From NCBI GenBank assembly GCA_934365945.1, contig CAKRNE010000006.1:62001-126000 (forward strand): a stretch of 64,000 nucleotides of DNA, in the 5' to 3' direction. Made by a program: the position numbers and the translations under genes. Below are positions 16,513-26,251 of the stretch, one piece after another. The notes under the pieces were generated by a model. It had not been told where the DNA came from, did not search any database, and saw only the letters and a program-made list of their open reading frames with translations. The first letter of the stretch is position 1; each line of letters opens with the position of its first letter. The stretch comes from an uncultured Agathobacter sp. Its GTDB lineage: Bacteria; Bacillota; Clostridia; Lachnospirales; Lachnospiraceae.

Positions 16513-17145
16513 AGCGATAAGCTTACAGATAGGGTTTCCCATGCCTGAGAATTTTTCTTCATATTCTGTCATGATGTTTCCCTGGTTCATGACCGGGTCA
16601 TTGTGCAGGTCGCGGGTGCTGGCATCGAGGTGCCATACTTCAGAGCATTCAATCTCTTCAAGTGAAAAAGTAAATAAATCCTGATTATCGGTCTTGAACT
16701 CAATATGGCCCGATGGTGCAAGAAAACAGTCATATCTGGCAAGAAATTCGCTGGAGGTGAGACGTCTTCTGGCATGACGGTCCTTTGGCCACGGATCGGA
16801 AAAGTTGAGGTATATGCGGTCAACCTCATTTTTGTCAAAAATATCAGGCAGTGTGGCCGCGTCAATGCACAGAAAATGAACATTGGCAAGCTCTGTCTCC
16901 TGCATTTTCTGAACGGCGCGAAGCAGCACGCTGGTGTAGCGCTCTATGCCGATATAGTTGATATTGGGATTGAGTGCAGCCAGATCCATCAGAAATCTGC
17001 CCTTTCCCATGCCGACCTCAATGTGAATAGGGTTGTCATTTCCAAGAAATTCGTGCCATTTTCCCTTTAATTCCACAGGTTCTTTTATACAATATGGGCT
17101 GTTGTCGATGACTTCACCGGCGCCCGGAATATTTCTTAGTCTCAT
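16504..17145 (-). CDS. trmB: tRNA (guanine-N7-)-methyltransferase
   Basis: This 213-residue SAM-dependent enzyme methylates G46 of tRNA. It has HIEVGMGKGRF (SAM motif I), YIGIERY and NFSDPWPKDRHARRRL, the TrmB signature with the catalytic Asp. GGAG precedes ATG 17145. It overlaps the TPR gene tail to tail by nine bases and is transcribed alone. Confidence 0.95.
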   Translation of the reverse strand: MRLRNIPGAGEVIDNSPYCIKEPVELKGKWHEFLGNDNPIHIEVGMGKGRFLMDLAALNPNINYIGIERYTSVLLRAVQKMQETELANVHFLCIDAATLPDIFDKNEVDRIYLNFSDPWPKDRHARRRLTSSEFLARYDCFLAPSGHIEFKTDNQDLFTFSLEEIECSEVWHLDASTRDLHNDPVMNQGNIMTEYEEKFSGMGNPICKLIASR

Positions 17146-17243
17146 AGAATCTCCTTGATTTATATAAATATAGGTTACAATGTATTTTATAACACAATTA
17201 TGACAGTGTCAAAATAAAACAGAAAAAATGCACCTTAAATCCC

Positions 17244-17272
17244 TTGATAACACGGAGTGCTTACTTTATAAT
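17244..17272 (+). promoter_or_regulatory. Promoter of the D,D-carboxypeptidase gene
   Basis: TTGATA (17244-17249) and TATAAT (17267-17272) are separated by 17 bases, about 50 bases before the start codon at 17323. Confidence 0.8.
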
Positions 17273-17322
17273 TAAAGGGTTGAAAAAAGTTTAATTGTTA
17301 CTACAAAAGCAGGAATATAATT

Positions 17323-18741
17323 ATGCATATTTTAAATATATTTAGGAAAAAAACAGGAATAATAGTATTGATGGCAGTAATTGCCATTACAACTGTGTGC
17401 GCAGCGCCTGTGTCAGTGAGGGCGGATGGAGCGTACTGGCCTGAGGGACCGCAGGTTAATTCGCCGTGTGCGGTGGTTATGGAGGTAAACACCGGGACAG
17501 TGCTTTATGAGAAAAACTCTCACGAGAAACATTACCCGGCAAGTATTACCAAGATACTCACCACCTATCTGGCCATACTCAACTGCAAAATGGATGAAAA
17601 GGTGACATTTTCAAAAGAGGCGGTCAATGACAGCAGGGATGGTTCATCGAGCATATCAAGGGATGTTGGTGAGGAGATGACCATGGAGCAGACGCTCTAC
17701 GGAGTGATGCTTGAGTCTGCGAATGAATGTGCCTATGCGGCAGCAGAGCATACCGGCAAAAAGCTGGGTGGAGATTACAGCACCTTTATCGATTTGATGA
17801 ACAAGACAGCCAAGGAGCTGGGGTGTGAGGATACACATTTCAATAATGCAAATGGCCTGCCTGACGAAAATCACTGGACAAGCGCCTATGACATGGGGCT
17901 TATTTCATGTGAGGCATACAAAAATGAGGAGTTTCGCAAGATTACAGGCACGAAAACATACATGATACCGCCAACCAACAAGCATTCCACGGAGACACCG
18001 CTGTACAATCATCATGCGCTGTTACATCCGTTTAAGCAGTATTCGCAGTATGTGAATGCGGATTGCACCGGCGGCAAGACAGGCTATACAAAGGTGGCCA
18101 ACAGTACGCTTGTGACATTCGCGGAAAAGGACGGACTGACACTCTGCGTTGTCATTATGAATGCACAGTCGCCTGGTCATTATGAGGATACGAATACTCT
18201 GCTGAATTACTGCTTTAGCAATTTTAAGGCATTGAATATTGGTGAAAATGAGACGAATGAGTCATCTGACAGCTCAAAGGATCTGGGTGTATTAAACAGC
18301 TATGGAATGTATGCAAAGGTATCGGAGAATTATGTGGTTTTGCCGAACAATGCGGATTTTTCCGAGGTTACAAGAGAAGAGGATGAAAAAAAGCCTGATT
18401 CAAAGGATGCTCTTGCAACGGTCAAGTATTTGTATGGAGACCATGTTGTTGGGCACGTTAATTTGATAGGTTCAGGGGAAAAGGTGGATTTATCGTATTT
18501 TGATGCCGCAAATAGCAGCAAAAACGTCATAAGGATTAAGCCGGTTTATTTTTTGATATTGCTTGTGGTGCTTATTGCACTTGTAATATTAATTTTGATA
18601 GGCAGGAGAGTTTATGATAATTTCTATCGCATCAGGCATAAGCTGAGTGCAAAGAAAGAACAGCGCGAGAGATATAAGCAGTATAAGAGGATGAAAAGGA
18701 GAAAGACAAATTTGTCATTCAGAGGGAAGAAAAAATACTAA
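17323..18741 (+). CDS. D-alanyl-D-alanine carboxypeptidase (penicillin-binding protein, DacF type)
   Basis: This 472-residue exported enzyme trims the terminal D-Ala of peptidoglycan stem peptides. An N-terminal signal segment (about residues 10-35) is followed by the SxxK motif PASITK, the SxN motif ESANE and the KTG motif CTGGKTGYT. A C-terminal membrane helix (about 405-425) and a basic Lys/Arg-rich tail follow, which is a membrane anchor of a different form from the usual amphipathic helix. A near-consensus promoter lies upstream. The patatin gene follows by 23 bases. Confidence 0.92.
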   Translation: MHILNIFRKKTGIIVLMAVIAITTVCAAPVSVRADGAYWPEGPQVNSPCAVVMEVNTGTVLYEKNSHEKHYPASITKILTTYLAILNCKMDEKVTFSKEAVNDSRDGSSSISRDVGEEMTMEQTLYGVMLESANECAYAAAEHTGKKLGGDYSTFIDLMNKTAKELGCEDTHFNNANGLPDENHWTSAYDMGLISCEAYKNEEFRKITGTKTYMIPPTNKHSTETPLYNHHALLHPFKQYSQYVNADCTGGKTGYTKVANSTLVTFAEKDGLTLCVVIMNAQSPGHYEDTNTLLNYCFSNFKALNIGENETNESSDSSKDLGVLNSYGMYAKVSENYVVLPNNADFSEVTREEDEKKPDSKDALATVKYLYGDHVVGHVNLIGSGEKVDLSYFDAANSSKNVIRIKPVYFLILLVVLIALVILILIGRRVYDNFYRIRHKLSAKKEQRERYKQYKRMKRRKTNLSFRGKKKY

Positions 18742-18764
18742 AAGTATCAGAAACGGAGATTTAG

Positions 18765-19595
18765 ATGAGTGAGACAAAAACCGCCCTCGTGCTTGAGGGT
18801 GGAGCTATGAGAGGAATGTATACAGCAGGAGTGCTTGACTGCTTTATGGATCATGGCATAAGCTTTGACGCAGTGATAGGTGTTTCAGCCGGAGCATTGT
18901 TCGGTGTGAATCTGCTTTCAAAGCAGCGTGGCAGAGTCATCCGCTACAACAAAAGATTTAACGGTGACAAAAATTATATGGGCATAAGGCCACTTTTAAA
19001 GGAAAAAAACATAGTGAGCACGAAATATGCCTATGACATTGTTCCAAGAGAGCTTGACCCGTTCGATGATGAAGAATACAAGAAATCCGACATTCCTTTT
19101 TATGCGGTTGTGACTAATGTAAAGACCGGAAAGCCTGAGTATGTGCAGATTAAGAGTGTTTTTGAACAGATGGATGTGCTTCGTGCATCCGGTTCAATGC
19201 CGATCGTGTCAAAGCCAGTAAAGCTGGGGCATGAGTGGTATCTGGATGGTGCCGTGACAGACAGCATTCCTTACGAAAAGATGCTTGAGATGGGCTATGA
19301 CAGGGTTGTTGTGGTGCTCACAAAGCCGGCTGATTACGTGAAAAAACCGATGCCTAAGTTGTTTACATCGATATATAAAAAGCGATTTCCGAGGTTCTAT
19401 GAGGCATTTTCAAACAGATACATTATGTACAATGCACAGCTTGAGCGTTTAAAGGAGCTTGAAAAGCAGGGTGTTGCAAGAGTGCTAAGACCGTCAGAGC
19501 ACATTAAGGTCAGCAAGGTTGAGAAGAACCCGGATAAGCTGGAGAGTCTGTATCAGCTTGGTATACGTGACGCGGAGAAATTTCTGGAAGGCTGA
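18765..19595 (+). CDS. Patatin-like phospholipase
   Basis: The 276-residue protein has the oxyanion GGAMRGMYTAGV, the nucleophile elbow GVSAG and the catalytic YLDGAV, in the right order for the Ser-Asp dyad of patatin esterases (YjjU-like). It probably hydrolyses acyl esters of membrane lipids in the cytoplasm. GGAG precedes ATG 18765, and it is likely co-transcribed with the carboxypeptidase gene. Confidence 0.88.
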   Translation: MSETKTALVLEGGAMRGMYTAGVLDCFMDHGISFDAVIGVSAGALFGVNLLSKQRGRVIRYNKRFNGDKNYMGIRPLLKEKNIVSTKYAYDIVPRELDPFDDEEYKKSDIPFYAVVTNVKTGKPEYVQIKSVFEQMDVLRASGSMPIVSKPVKLGHEWYLDGAVTDSIPYEKMLEMGYDRVVVVLTKPADYVKKPMPKLFTSIYKKRFPRFYEAFSNRYIMYNAQLERLKELEKQGVARVLRPSEHIKVSKVEKNPDKLESLYQLGIRDAEKFLEG

Positions 19596-19669
19596 TTACG
19601 GCAGGGTGACACCGGACAATAAGGTCATCGCTCACACCACAATGTGATATGATGTATGGAGAAGCGGTA

Positions 19670-20275
19670 ATGAATATACAACAGGTACAAAGCCTCATAG
19701 CTGAGGCTATGGAAAAGCACAATGGAATAGTGAAAAAGGAAGAGCTCACGAAGCTTGGAATAGACTACAGACGCATTGATGCGCTTGTTAAGGAGGGAAA
19801 GCTTTCACGCGTCAGAAACGGCTATTATACTGACCGGGTGGACGGCTTTAGTGAGGTGGAGCTTGTCGCAGCGCTTTTTCCGGATGCGATGCTTTGCATG
19901 GAAAGTGCGCTGTATGCATACGGCTATTTAAAGGAAAAGCCGTATGGATGGACTCTTGCAGTGGACAAAAACACTTCAAAATCGCGCTTTAAGATGGATT
20001 ATCCAAGGATTATTCCGTTTTACACGGAGCCGGAGGCGCTTGTTCTTGGAGCTTCTACTATTGAGCTGCAGGGCTGCAGCTTTGGCATTTATGACAAGGA
20101 ACGGCTCATATGCGACTGCTTGAAGTATGAGTCCAAGATGAGTCATGATGATTTCAAGACTGCGATTCAGGCATATATCGCAGACCCGGACAAGGATATC
20201 TCTGTACTTATGGATTATGCGCGTGAGAGAAAGGTCTTAAAAAAGGTACAGAGTCTGATAGGAGTTTGGCTGTAG
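19670..20275 (+). CDS. AbiEi-like antitoxin / transcriptional regulator
   Basis: The ~201-residue protein starts with a winged-helix-like segment (GIVKKEELTKLGIDYRRIDALVKEGKLSRVRNGYY), typical of the AbiEi antitoxin domain, and continues with CMESALYAYGYL. In AbiE systems this protein represses its own operon and counteracts AbiEii. ATG 19670 has GGAG eight bases upstream; an in-frame ATG at 19649 does not. The next gene begins in its stop codon, which fits translational coupling of a toxin-antitoxin pair. Confidence 0.75.
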   Translation: MNIQQVQSLIAEAMEKHNGIVKKEELTKLGIDYRRIDALVKEGKLSRVRNGYYTDRVDGFSEVELVAALFPDAMLCMESALYAYGYLKEKPYGWTLAVDKNTSKSRFKMDYPRIIPFYTEPEALVLGASTIELQGCSFGIYDKERLICDCLKYESKMSHDDFKTAIQAYIADPDKDISVLMDYARERKVLKKVQSLIGVWL

Positions 20276-21159
20276 TGAAGATTGACTTGAGACAAATAAG
20301 CAGTGAAAAGAATATTCCGTACAGTGATGTGCTCTGGCAGTATGTCACAGAGGATTTTCTGTGGCGTATAGACAAAGCGGGGCTGGCATCGGTGCTATGG
20401 CAGAGGAAATCTGAATACACCACCGGTGAGAAGCTCTCCGTGTACTATGTTTATGGAAAAGCACATGAGGCAGCGGATAAAAGCTTTGGCGTGCCGGTTG
20501 AGCTCATAAGGGGCATAATCACGGGAAATGCCGAGTGCAACAGTCATAGTGATGTGATGTGGGAGAGCGAGACGCTTAGGGAGGAGAGCAGGGATGCTTA
20601 CACTTTATCCTTCAGTGCGGAGTTTGATGGCACAAGGGTGCCGTTTGCTGTCAGGATAGAGAGGCTTAATGAAGCGGATGCGGGTATTCCCTTACAAAGG
20701 GAAATAAAGGCTATGAACCGTTTGCATAAAACAATAGAGACAAATGTTTATTCGCCGGAATCGATACTGGCGGAGCAGCTTTTTGAGATTATGGATAAGC
20801 TTGAGCTGGTCAGGGATATGAAGCTGTTTGCTGATTCGTATGGTATTCTTATGGAATATTCGGTCAGCGGCAGACGCATCATTGATTTTTTTAAGGCAAA
20901 GTCAAAGGAAAAGCCAAAGGTTGCGTCTATGCGAAGGCTTGAGCAGCTTGGCGGCTACAGAAGCTATACATACATGAAAAAACGCTGGAATCAGTATTGC
21001 AAAAGACAGGAAAAGCTGTCAGGGCATTATGACAGCACAGGCTGGGAGGAGACGCTTGATTTGATACTCGATTTCCTCACGCCGGTCTGGAGTGCATTCT
21101 GCAATGATGAAATATTTTATGACGACTGGATGCCGGAGCTTGGGAGATTTCTGGGCTAA
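20275..21159 (+). CDS. Divergent AbiEii-like nucleotidyltransferase-type toxin candidate
   Basis: The product is about 294 residues. The call rests on its coupling to the AbiEi-like gene (TAGTG overlap), on SEKNIPYSDVLWQYVTEDFLWRI matching the usual helical start of AbiEii proteins, and on a helical C-terminal part. The GGTALSK-type nucleotidyltransferase motif of typical AbiEii is not visible, so it may be inactive or belong to a sister family. The GTG at 20275 is preferred over TTG 20266 because of ribosome-binding-site spacing. Confidence 0.5.
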   Translation: MKIDLRQISSEKNIPYSDVLWQYVTEDFLWRIDKAGLASVLWQRKSEYTTGEKLSVYYVYGKAHEAADKSFGVPVELIRGIITGNAECNSHSDVMWESETLREESRDAYTLSFSAEFDGTRVPFAVRIERLNEADAGIPLQREIKAMNRLHKTIETNVYSPESILAEQLFEIMDKLELVRDMKLFADSYGILMEYSVSGRRIIDFFKAKSKEKPKVASMRRLEQLGGYRSYTYMKKRWNQYCKRQEKLSGHYDSTGWEETLDLILDFLTPVWSAFCNDEIFYDDWMPELGRFLG

Positions 21160-21193
21160 ACATCCTAGTTAAAAAGGATATATAGGAATTTAT

Positions 21194-22666
21194 ATGGAAA
21201 AAGAACTGATAAATAATTCACAATCAAATATTTATCCATTCCACATGCCGGGGCATAAGCGCCGCGGCAGTGATATAGGTGCAGGGCTGGACCCGTATGC
21301 TATTGATATTACAGAGATAGATAATTTTGACAATCTGCACCACGCTGATGGCATTATAAAGGCTGCACAGGCTGAGGCGGCGGCACTTTACGGTGCAAAG
21401 CGTGCATATTTTCTCATAAACGGAAGCACCTGCGGCATACTGGCGGCAATCTCTGCGGCCACCAAAAGGGGAGACAAGGTGCTTGTAGCGAGGAACTGTC
21501 ACAAGGCAGTGTATCATGCGCTTTACCTAAGACAGCTTCACCCGGTGTTTACATATCCTGAAATTACACGGACAGGGCTGCAGGGACAGATAACCGAGGC
21601 ACAGATAAGGGAGGCTTTTAATGAAAATCCCGATATAAAGGCGGTTGTGATAACCTCGCCTACATACGATGGCGTGGTTTCAGATGTGGAGGCAATCGCC
21701 TCTGTGGCGCATGCACATGGCGCTTTGCTCATAGTTGACGAGGCACATGGCGCACACTTTGGCTTTGGAGGAGGCTTCCCTCAAAATGCTGTAGCTCTCG
21801 GGGCAGATGCAGTCATAGTGAGCCTGCACAAGACGCTTCCGGCATTTACACAGACGGCACTTTTGCTGCTGGGTGGGATGCGAGAAGCTGTAGTGGAGAA
21901 ATTTCTCGGTATTTATGAGACAAGCTCACCGTCATACGTGCTTATGACAGGCATAGAGCGCTGCATACACTATGTGCGCGATAACAAAGAGACAGCCTTT
22001 GCACAGTTTAGGAGCAGGCTTGACAGATTTTATCAGAAGGTCAGCGGACTTTCGCATCTGAGCGTGGTCAGAAAAAGTGATTTTTCTGCTGACGAGGCAT
22101 ATGATTTTGACGAGTCAAAGATTATTATATTTACAAAAGAGGCTATGAACGGACATACACTGCTTGAGCTTCTACTCAAAAAATATGAGCTGCAGCTTGA
22201 GATGGCGGCAGGCAATTATGTACTGGCACTGGCATCTGTCATGGATACAGATGAGGGCTTTGACAGACTTGCGGGTGCTTTGCTTGAAATAGACAGCCAG
22301 CTCGAAAAATATAAGTCTGATTTTGAAGAGTTTTATGATATATTAAAGAAAGAAGGCATAGTACATCAATTTTACCTGCCGGTCAAAATGGACACAGATA
22401 TATATCAAAAGCTGCCTGCCGTAATGGAAATGTATGATGCATATGATGCAGACCATCAGGCGGTCTACGCCTTTAAGGCAAGCGGAAAGGTGAGCGGCGC
22501 CTTTATAAATATATATCCGCCGGGGATACCGCTTGTGGTGCCGGGAGAGATAATGAACGACAAGCTCATAGATGATGTCATAAAGGCTGTAAATTCAGCT
22601 CTTGAAGTGGATGGTCTGTACTTTGATCCGGATGCTCATATGTGGAAGTTTGTTGCGGTGCTGTAA
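21194..22666 (+). CDS. Orn/Lys/Arg decarboxylase-family PLP enzyme (YaaO-like)
   Basis: This 490-residue fold-type I PLP enzyme has HMPGHKRRG at the N terminus, VDEAHGAHFGF (PLP-binding Asp) and SLHKTLPAFTQTA with the Schiff-base Lys. It decarboxylates a basic amino acid, possibly arginine or lysine. Its place ahead of a nucleotide kinase, yaaR and holB matches yaaO of Bacillus. The exact substrate cannot be told from the sequence. Confidence 0.88.
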   Translation: MEKELINNSQSNIYPFHMPGHKRRGSDIGAGLDPYAIDITEIDNFDNLHHADGIIKAAQAEAAALYGAKRAYFLINGSTCGILAAISAATKRGDKVLVARNCHKAVYHALYLRQLHPVFTYPEITRTGLQGQITEAQIREAFNENPDIKAVVITSPTYDGVVSDVEAIASVAHAHGALLIVDEAHGAHFGFGGGFPQNAVALGADAVIVSLHKTLPAFTQTALLLLGGMREAVVEKFLGIYETSSPSYVLMTGIERCIHYVRDNKETAFAQFRSRLDRFYQKVSGLSHLSVVRKSDFSADEAYDFDESKIIIFTKEAMNGHTLLELLLKKYELQLEMAAGNYVLALASVMDTDEGFDRLAGALLEIDSQLEKYKSDFEEFYDILKKEGIVHQFYLPVKMDTDIYQKLPAVMEMYDAYDADHQAVYAFKASGKVSGAFINIYPPGIPLVVPGEIMNDKLIDDVIKAVNSALEVDGLYFDPDAHMWKFVAVL

Positions 22667-22727
22667 GCAACAGTTTGACATAGCAAACAATCATATTTAT
22701 ACTAATTACAATATAAGAGGTTTACAG

Positions 22728-23315
22728 ATGGGTAAGATTTTCTGCGTGATGGGAAAAAGCGCATCAGGCAAGGACACTATATACAATAAAATACTGCAGG
22801 ATGATTCCCTCATGCTTAGCAGGATTATCCCGTATACCACTCGCCCGATAAGGGACGGAGAGACACAGGATAAGGACTATCATTTCTGCAATGAAGAGGA
22901 TGTAAAAAGGCTCAGTGCACAGGGGCGCATCATAGAGCTTCGCGAGTACAATACGGTGTACGGTGTGTGGAAGTATTTTACGGTAAACGATGATGATATA
23001 GACCTTCGCTGCAAAAGCTATTTGACGGTCGGAACACTCGAGTCCTACACAAAGATACGCGATTATTTTGGCAGTGACAAAGTGCTGCCAATCTATGTGG
23101 AGGTGGAGGACGGTGACCGTCTGATACGCGCCATTCACCGGGAAAAGGGGCAGCAGGTGCCTAAATATGAGGAGATGTGCCGCCGCTTTCTGGCAGACGC
23201 GGCAGATTTTTCCGAGGAGAAGCTGCATGAGGCGGGTATCACACGACGCTTCATAAATGATGATATGGACACTGTGCTTGCCGGGATTTCAGCATACATA
23301 CGACAGAGCTCCTAA
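22728..23315 (+). CDS. Guanylate kinase-like P-loop nucleotide kinase
   Basis: The 195-residue protein begins MGKIFCVMGKSASGKDTIY (P-loop) and has YTTRPIRDGETQDKDYHF, the guanylate kinase GMP-binding signature. ATG 22728 has AAGAGG seven bases upstream; earlier in-frame codons lie in the decarboxylase gene. It occupies the place of tmk in the Bacillus cluster. A second, canonical gmk may exist elsewhere, so the in-cell substrate is uncertain. Confidence 0.82.
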   Translation: MGKIFCVMGKSASGKDTIYNKILQDDSLMLSRIIPYTTRPIRDGETQDKDYHFCNEEDVKRLSAQGRIIELREYNTVYGVWKYFTVNDDDIDLRCKSYLTVGTLESYTKIRDYFGSDKVLPIYVEVEDGDRLIRAIHREKGQQVPKYEEMCRRFLADAADFSEEKLHEAGITRRFINDDMDTVLAGISAYIRQSS

Positions 23316-23383
23316 TTGCAGAGCAAGATAATGGCTATGGCTTGCACATAAGTGTAACCGGAAACGAATAAGGAGGCAGCCTC

Positions 23384-23824
23384 ATGGCAGTCAGAGTAAA
23401 TGAAGTAAATCAGGTGACACAGGTTCCTGATGCACAAAAAACACAGGCCGGAGACGGCTCGTTCAAATTCACACTGGCCAGCGCCATAACAGACGCTGAT
23501 CTCCAGGCAAAGGTAGATGCCCTGATGCAGGATATCACAGCGCAGGGCAACAGAATAGCCGAGCATATGGACATCAGGGACATGAAGAGATATCGCGGGC
23601 TCATAAAGGATTTTTTAAATGAGGTGGTCTACAGATCCCATAAATTTTCCAGAGAAAATTTCCTCGACAGGAGAGGAAGACACAGAGTTTATGGTATAAT
23701 AAGACTGATAGACAGCAATCTGGACGAGCTGGCATCAGAGCTGGTGGAGGATGAGAAGGATCATCTGTCCATACTTGCAAGAATCGGAGAGATACGCGGA
23801 CTGTTGCTTGATATACTCACGTAG
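23384..23824 (+). CDS. yaaR: YaaR family protein (DUF327)
   Basis: The 146-residue protein contains [20 protein letters not shown] and [22 protein letters not shown], the conserved helical core of YaaR. The function is unknown. The gene always travels with holB and ricT, as here. GGAGG precedes ATG 23384. Confidence 0.9.
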   Translation: MAVRVNEVNQVTQVPDAQKTQAGDGSFKFTLASAITDADLQAKVDALMQDITAQGNRIAEHMDIRDMKRYRGLIKDFLNEVVYRSHKFSRENFLDRRGRHRVYGIIRLIDSNLDELASELVEDEKDHLSILARIGEIRGLLLDILT

Positions 23825-23874
23825 GAGAGAAAAGCTATAACAGTTCAATTAAAGACTAAACGGAGGCAGCAGCT

Positions 23875-24864
23875 ATGGCAGGATTTAAGGATATAGTAGG
23901 AAATGAACAGATAATAGAGCATCTGCAAAATGCCATATCAATGGGAAAGGTCTCACATGCATATATAATAAACGGACCGCAGCTGTCCGGCAAAATGATG
24001 ATAGCCGAGGCATTTGCCAGGGCACTGCAGTGTGAGAATAAGGGAACAGACGGTTGTGGAGAATGCAAATCGTGCCATCAGGCAGACGACCACAATCATC
24101 CTGATATCATATACGTCAGTCATGAAAAGCCCAACAACATATCGGTTGACGACATCAGGACACAGCTCAACAATGATATAGTGATAAAGCCGTACAGCAG
24201 CAAATACAAGATTTACATTGTTGATGAGGCTGAAAAAATGAACCAGCAGGCGCAGAACGCGCTTTTAAAGACAATCGAGGAGCCACCGGCATATGCAGTC
24301 ATCATGCTACTTACCACCAATGCAGACAGCTTTCTGCAGACCATCAGGTCGCGCTGCATCACGCTCAATATGAAGTCGGTAAAGGATGAGGTGATAAAGG
24401 CATATCTGATGAACGAAAAGCATATTCCGGATTATCAGGCAGACATCAGTGCAGCATTTGCACAGGGCATCGTTGGAAAGGCTGTTAAGCTCGCCTCATC
24501 AGACGAGTTCAACGAGCTAAAGGAGTCGGCACTGTCGCTTATAAAGCGCCTCGATGACATAGATTTGTACGAGCTGGGCGCAGCAGTAAAGCAGATAGCT
24601 GAGTACAAGCTTAAGGTGCAGGATTATTTTGACCTGATTATGGTGTGGTACAGAGATGTGCTGTATATGAAGGCAACAAACGATGTTAACGGACTCATAT
24701 TCAAGGATGAGGTCTATGATATAAAGAAACAGGCAGCAAAGCATTCCTACCATGGAATAGAGGCGATACTTGAGGCGCTTGAGAAGGCGAAGATACGAAT
24801 TAACGCAAACGTCAATTTTGACCTCGTAATTGAGCTGCTGCTTATGACCATAAAGGAGAACTAA
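23875..24864 (+). CDS. holB: DNA polymerase III delta' subunit
   Basis: The 329-residue clamp-loader subunit has the degenerate P-loop GPQLSGKMM, a zinc-binding cysteine cluster (CENKGTDGCGECKSC), VDEAEKMNQQAQNALLKTIEEPP (Walker B and SRC region) and IRSRC. It is part of the complex that loads the sliding clamp. Location between yaaR and ricT is conserved in Firmicutes. Confidence 0.93.
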   Translation: MAGFKDIVGNEQIIEHLQNAISMGKVSHAYIINGPQLSGKMMIAEAFARALQCENKGTDGCGECKSCHQADDHNHPDIIYVSHEKPNNISVDDIRTQLNNDIVIKPYSSKYKIYIVDEAEKMNQQAQNALLKTIEEPPAYAVIMLLTTNADSFLQTIRSRCITLNMKSVKDEVIKAYLMNEKHIPDYQADISAAFAQGIVGKAVKLASSDEFNELKESALSLIKRLDDIDLYELGAAVKQIAEYKLKVQDYFDLIMVWYRDVLYMKATNDVNGLIFKDEVYDIKKQAAKHSYHGIEAILEALEKAKIRINANVNFDLVIELLLMTIKEN

Positions 24865-24868
24865 TCAC

Positions 24869-26251
24869 ATGACAAAAATAGTTGGTATAAGATTCAGGAC
24901 AGCAGGCAAAATATATTACTTTGACCCGGCTGATTTCGACCTCGACATGGCAATGCATGTTATCGTGGAGACAGCAAGAGGCATAGAGATGGGAACTGTC
25001 CTCATTCCACCGAAGGAGGTGGAGGATGACCAGGTGGTTTCACCGCTTAAGCCTGTCATCAGAGTGGCAACCGACGAGGATGAGAAAACGGTTGAGAGAA
25101 ATAAAGAAAAGGAAAAAGAGGCATTTGCCATCTGCAAGGAGAAAATCATAAAGCACGGACTTGAGATGAAGCTGGTGGATGCAGAGTATACCTTTGACGG
25201 AAACAAGCTGCTGTTTTACTTTACGGCAGACGGCAGAATTGACTTCCGTGAGCTCGTAAAGGATCTGGCAGCGGTATTCCGCACCAGAATTGAGCTTCGC
25301 CAGATTGGTGTCAGGGATGAGACCAAGATGATGGGCGGCATCGGAATCTGCGGCAGACCGCTCTGCTGTCATTCCTATATGGCAGATTTTGTGCCGGTTT
25401 CCATCAAGATGGCAAAGGAGCAGAATCTTTCCCTCAATCCAACCAAGATATCCGGTGTGTGCGGAAGACTCATGTGCTGCCTCAAGTATGAGCAGGATAC
25501 ATATGAGTATCTGAACAGCAGAATGCCGTCGGTAGGAGAAAAGGTCAAGACACCTGAGGGAATCATCGGAGAGGTTAAGTCAGTCAGTGTGCTCAGGCAG
25601 CTCGTGCGTGTTGTTATAGACAATGGCGAGGAGAAGGAGCTTCGTGAGTACACTGTAGACGATCTGCGCTTAAAGCCACGCCAGAAGAAGGATGTCAAGC
25701 TCACAGAGGAGGAGCTTCGCGAGCTCAAGGGCCTCGAGGATAGCGGCGACGAGACAATGGAGGACAAGCCGCAGGAGAAACCACAGAGAAACCGTGGACG
25801 CCGTGACAACCGCGATTACAGGGAAAACCGTGACAGCAGAGAAAATCGTGACAACCGTGATTACAGAGAGAACCGTGATAGCCGTGAAAACAGGGATAGC
25901 CGCGATAACAGAGAGTACAGAGAAAATAAAAATGAATATCGCGAGCGCCGCGACAAGCGTGACAACAGAGAAAGACGTCCGTATAGGGCGGACATAGAGG
26001 CTACGGAAGCTTCAGCAAATGAGTCAAATGAAGTAAATGCTGCAAATACTGCAAATGCCGGCAGAGAAAATAAGGACGGCTATAAAAAGCCGTACAAGGG
26101 CGGCAAAAACAGACCAAACAAGCAGAAATACAACCGCAACAAGGACTACAAGAACAAAAACTATAACAAAGAGTATAGTAAAGACTACAACAAAGATTAC
26201 AATAAGGACTACAACAGGGACAAAGACCATGGAAGCACTGATACACAGTAA
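24869..26251 (+). CDS. ricT: RicT (YaaT), PSP1-domain protein with long charged tail
   Basis: Residues 1-280 form the PSP1/RicT core, with GGIGICGRPLCCHSYM and KISGVCGRLMCCLKYE, the cysteines that hold Fe-S clusters in the RicAFT complex needed for RNase Y-dependent mRNA maturation. The remaining ~170 residues are an unusual low-complexity tail: repeats of RENRDS/RDNRDY (about 300-370) and then NKDYNKDY repeats. The core gene family is usually near 280 residues, so the tail is an extension that could bind RNA. Its end overlaps trmN6 by 23 bases. Confidence 0.9.
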   Translation: MTKIVGIRFRTAGKIYYFDPADFDLDMAMHVIVETARGIEMGTVLIPPKEVEDDQVVSPLKPVIRVATDEDEKTVERNKEKEKEAFAICKEKIIKHGLEMKLVDAEYTFDGNKLLFYFTADGRIDFRELVKDLAAVFRTRIELRQIGVRDETKMMGGIGICGRPLCCHSYMADFVPVSIKMAKEQNLSLNPTKISGVCGRLMCCLKYEQDTYEYLNSRMPSVGEKVKTPEGIIGEVKSVSVLRQLVRVVIDNGEEKELREYTVDDLRLKPRQKKDVKLTEEELRELKGLEDSGDETMEDKPQEKPQRNRGRRDNRDYRENRDSRENRDNRDYRENRDSRENRDSRDNREYRENKNEYRERRDKRDNRERRPYRADIEATEASANESNEVNAANTANAGRENKDGYKKPYKGGKNRPNKQKYNRNKDYKNKNYNKEYSKDYNKDYNKDYNRDKDHGSTDTQ

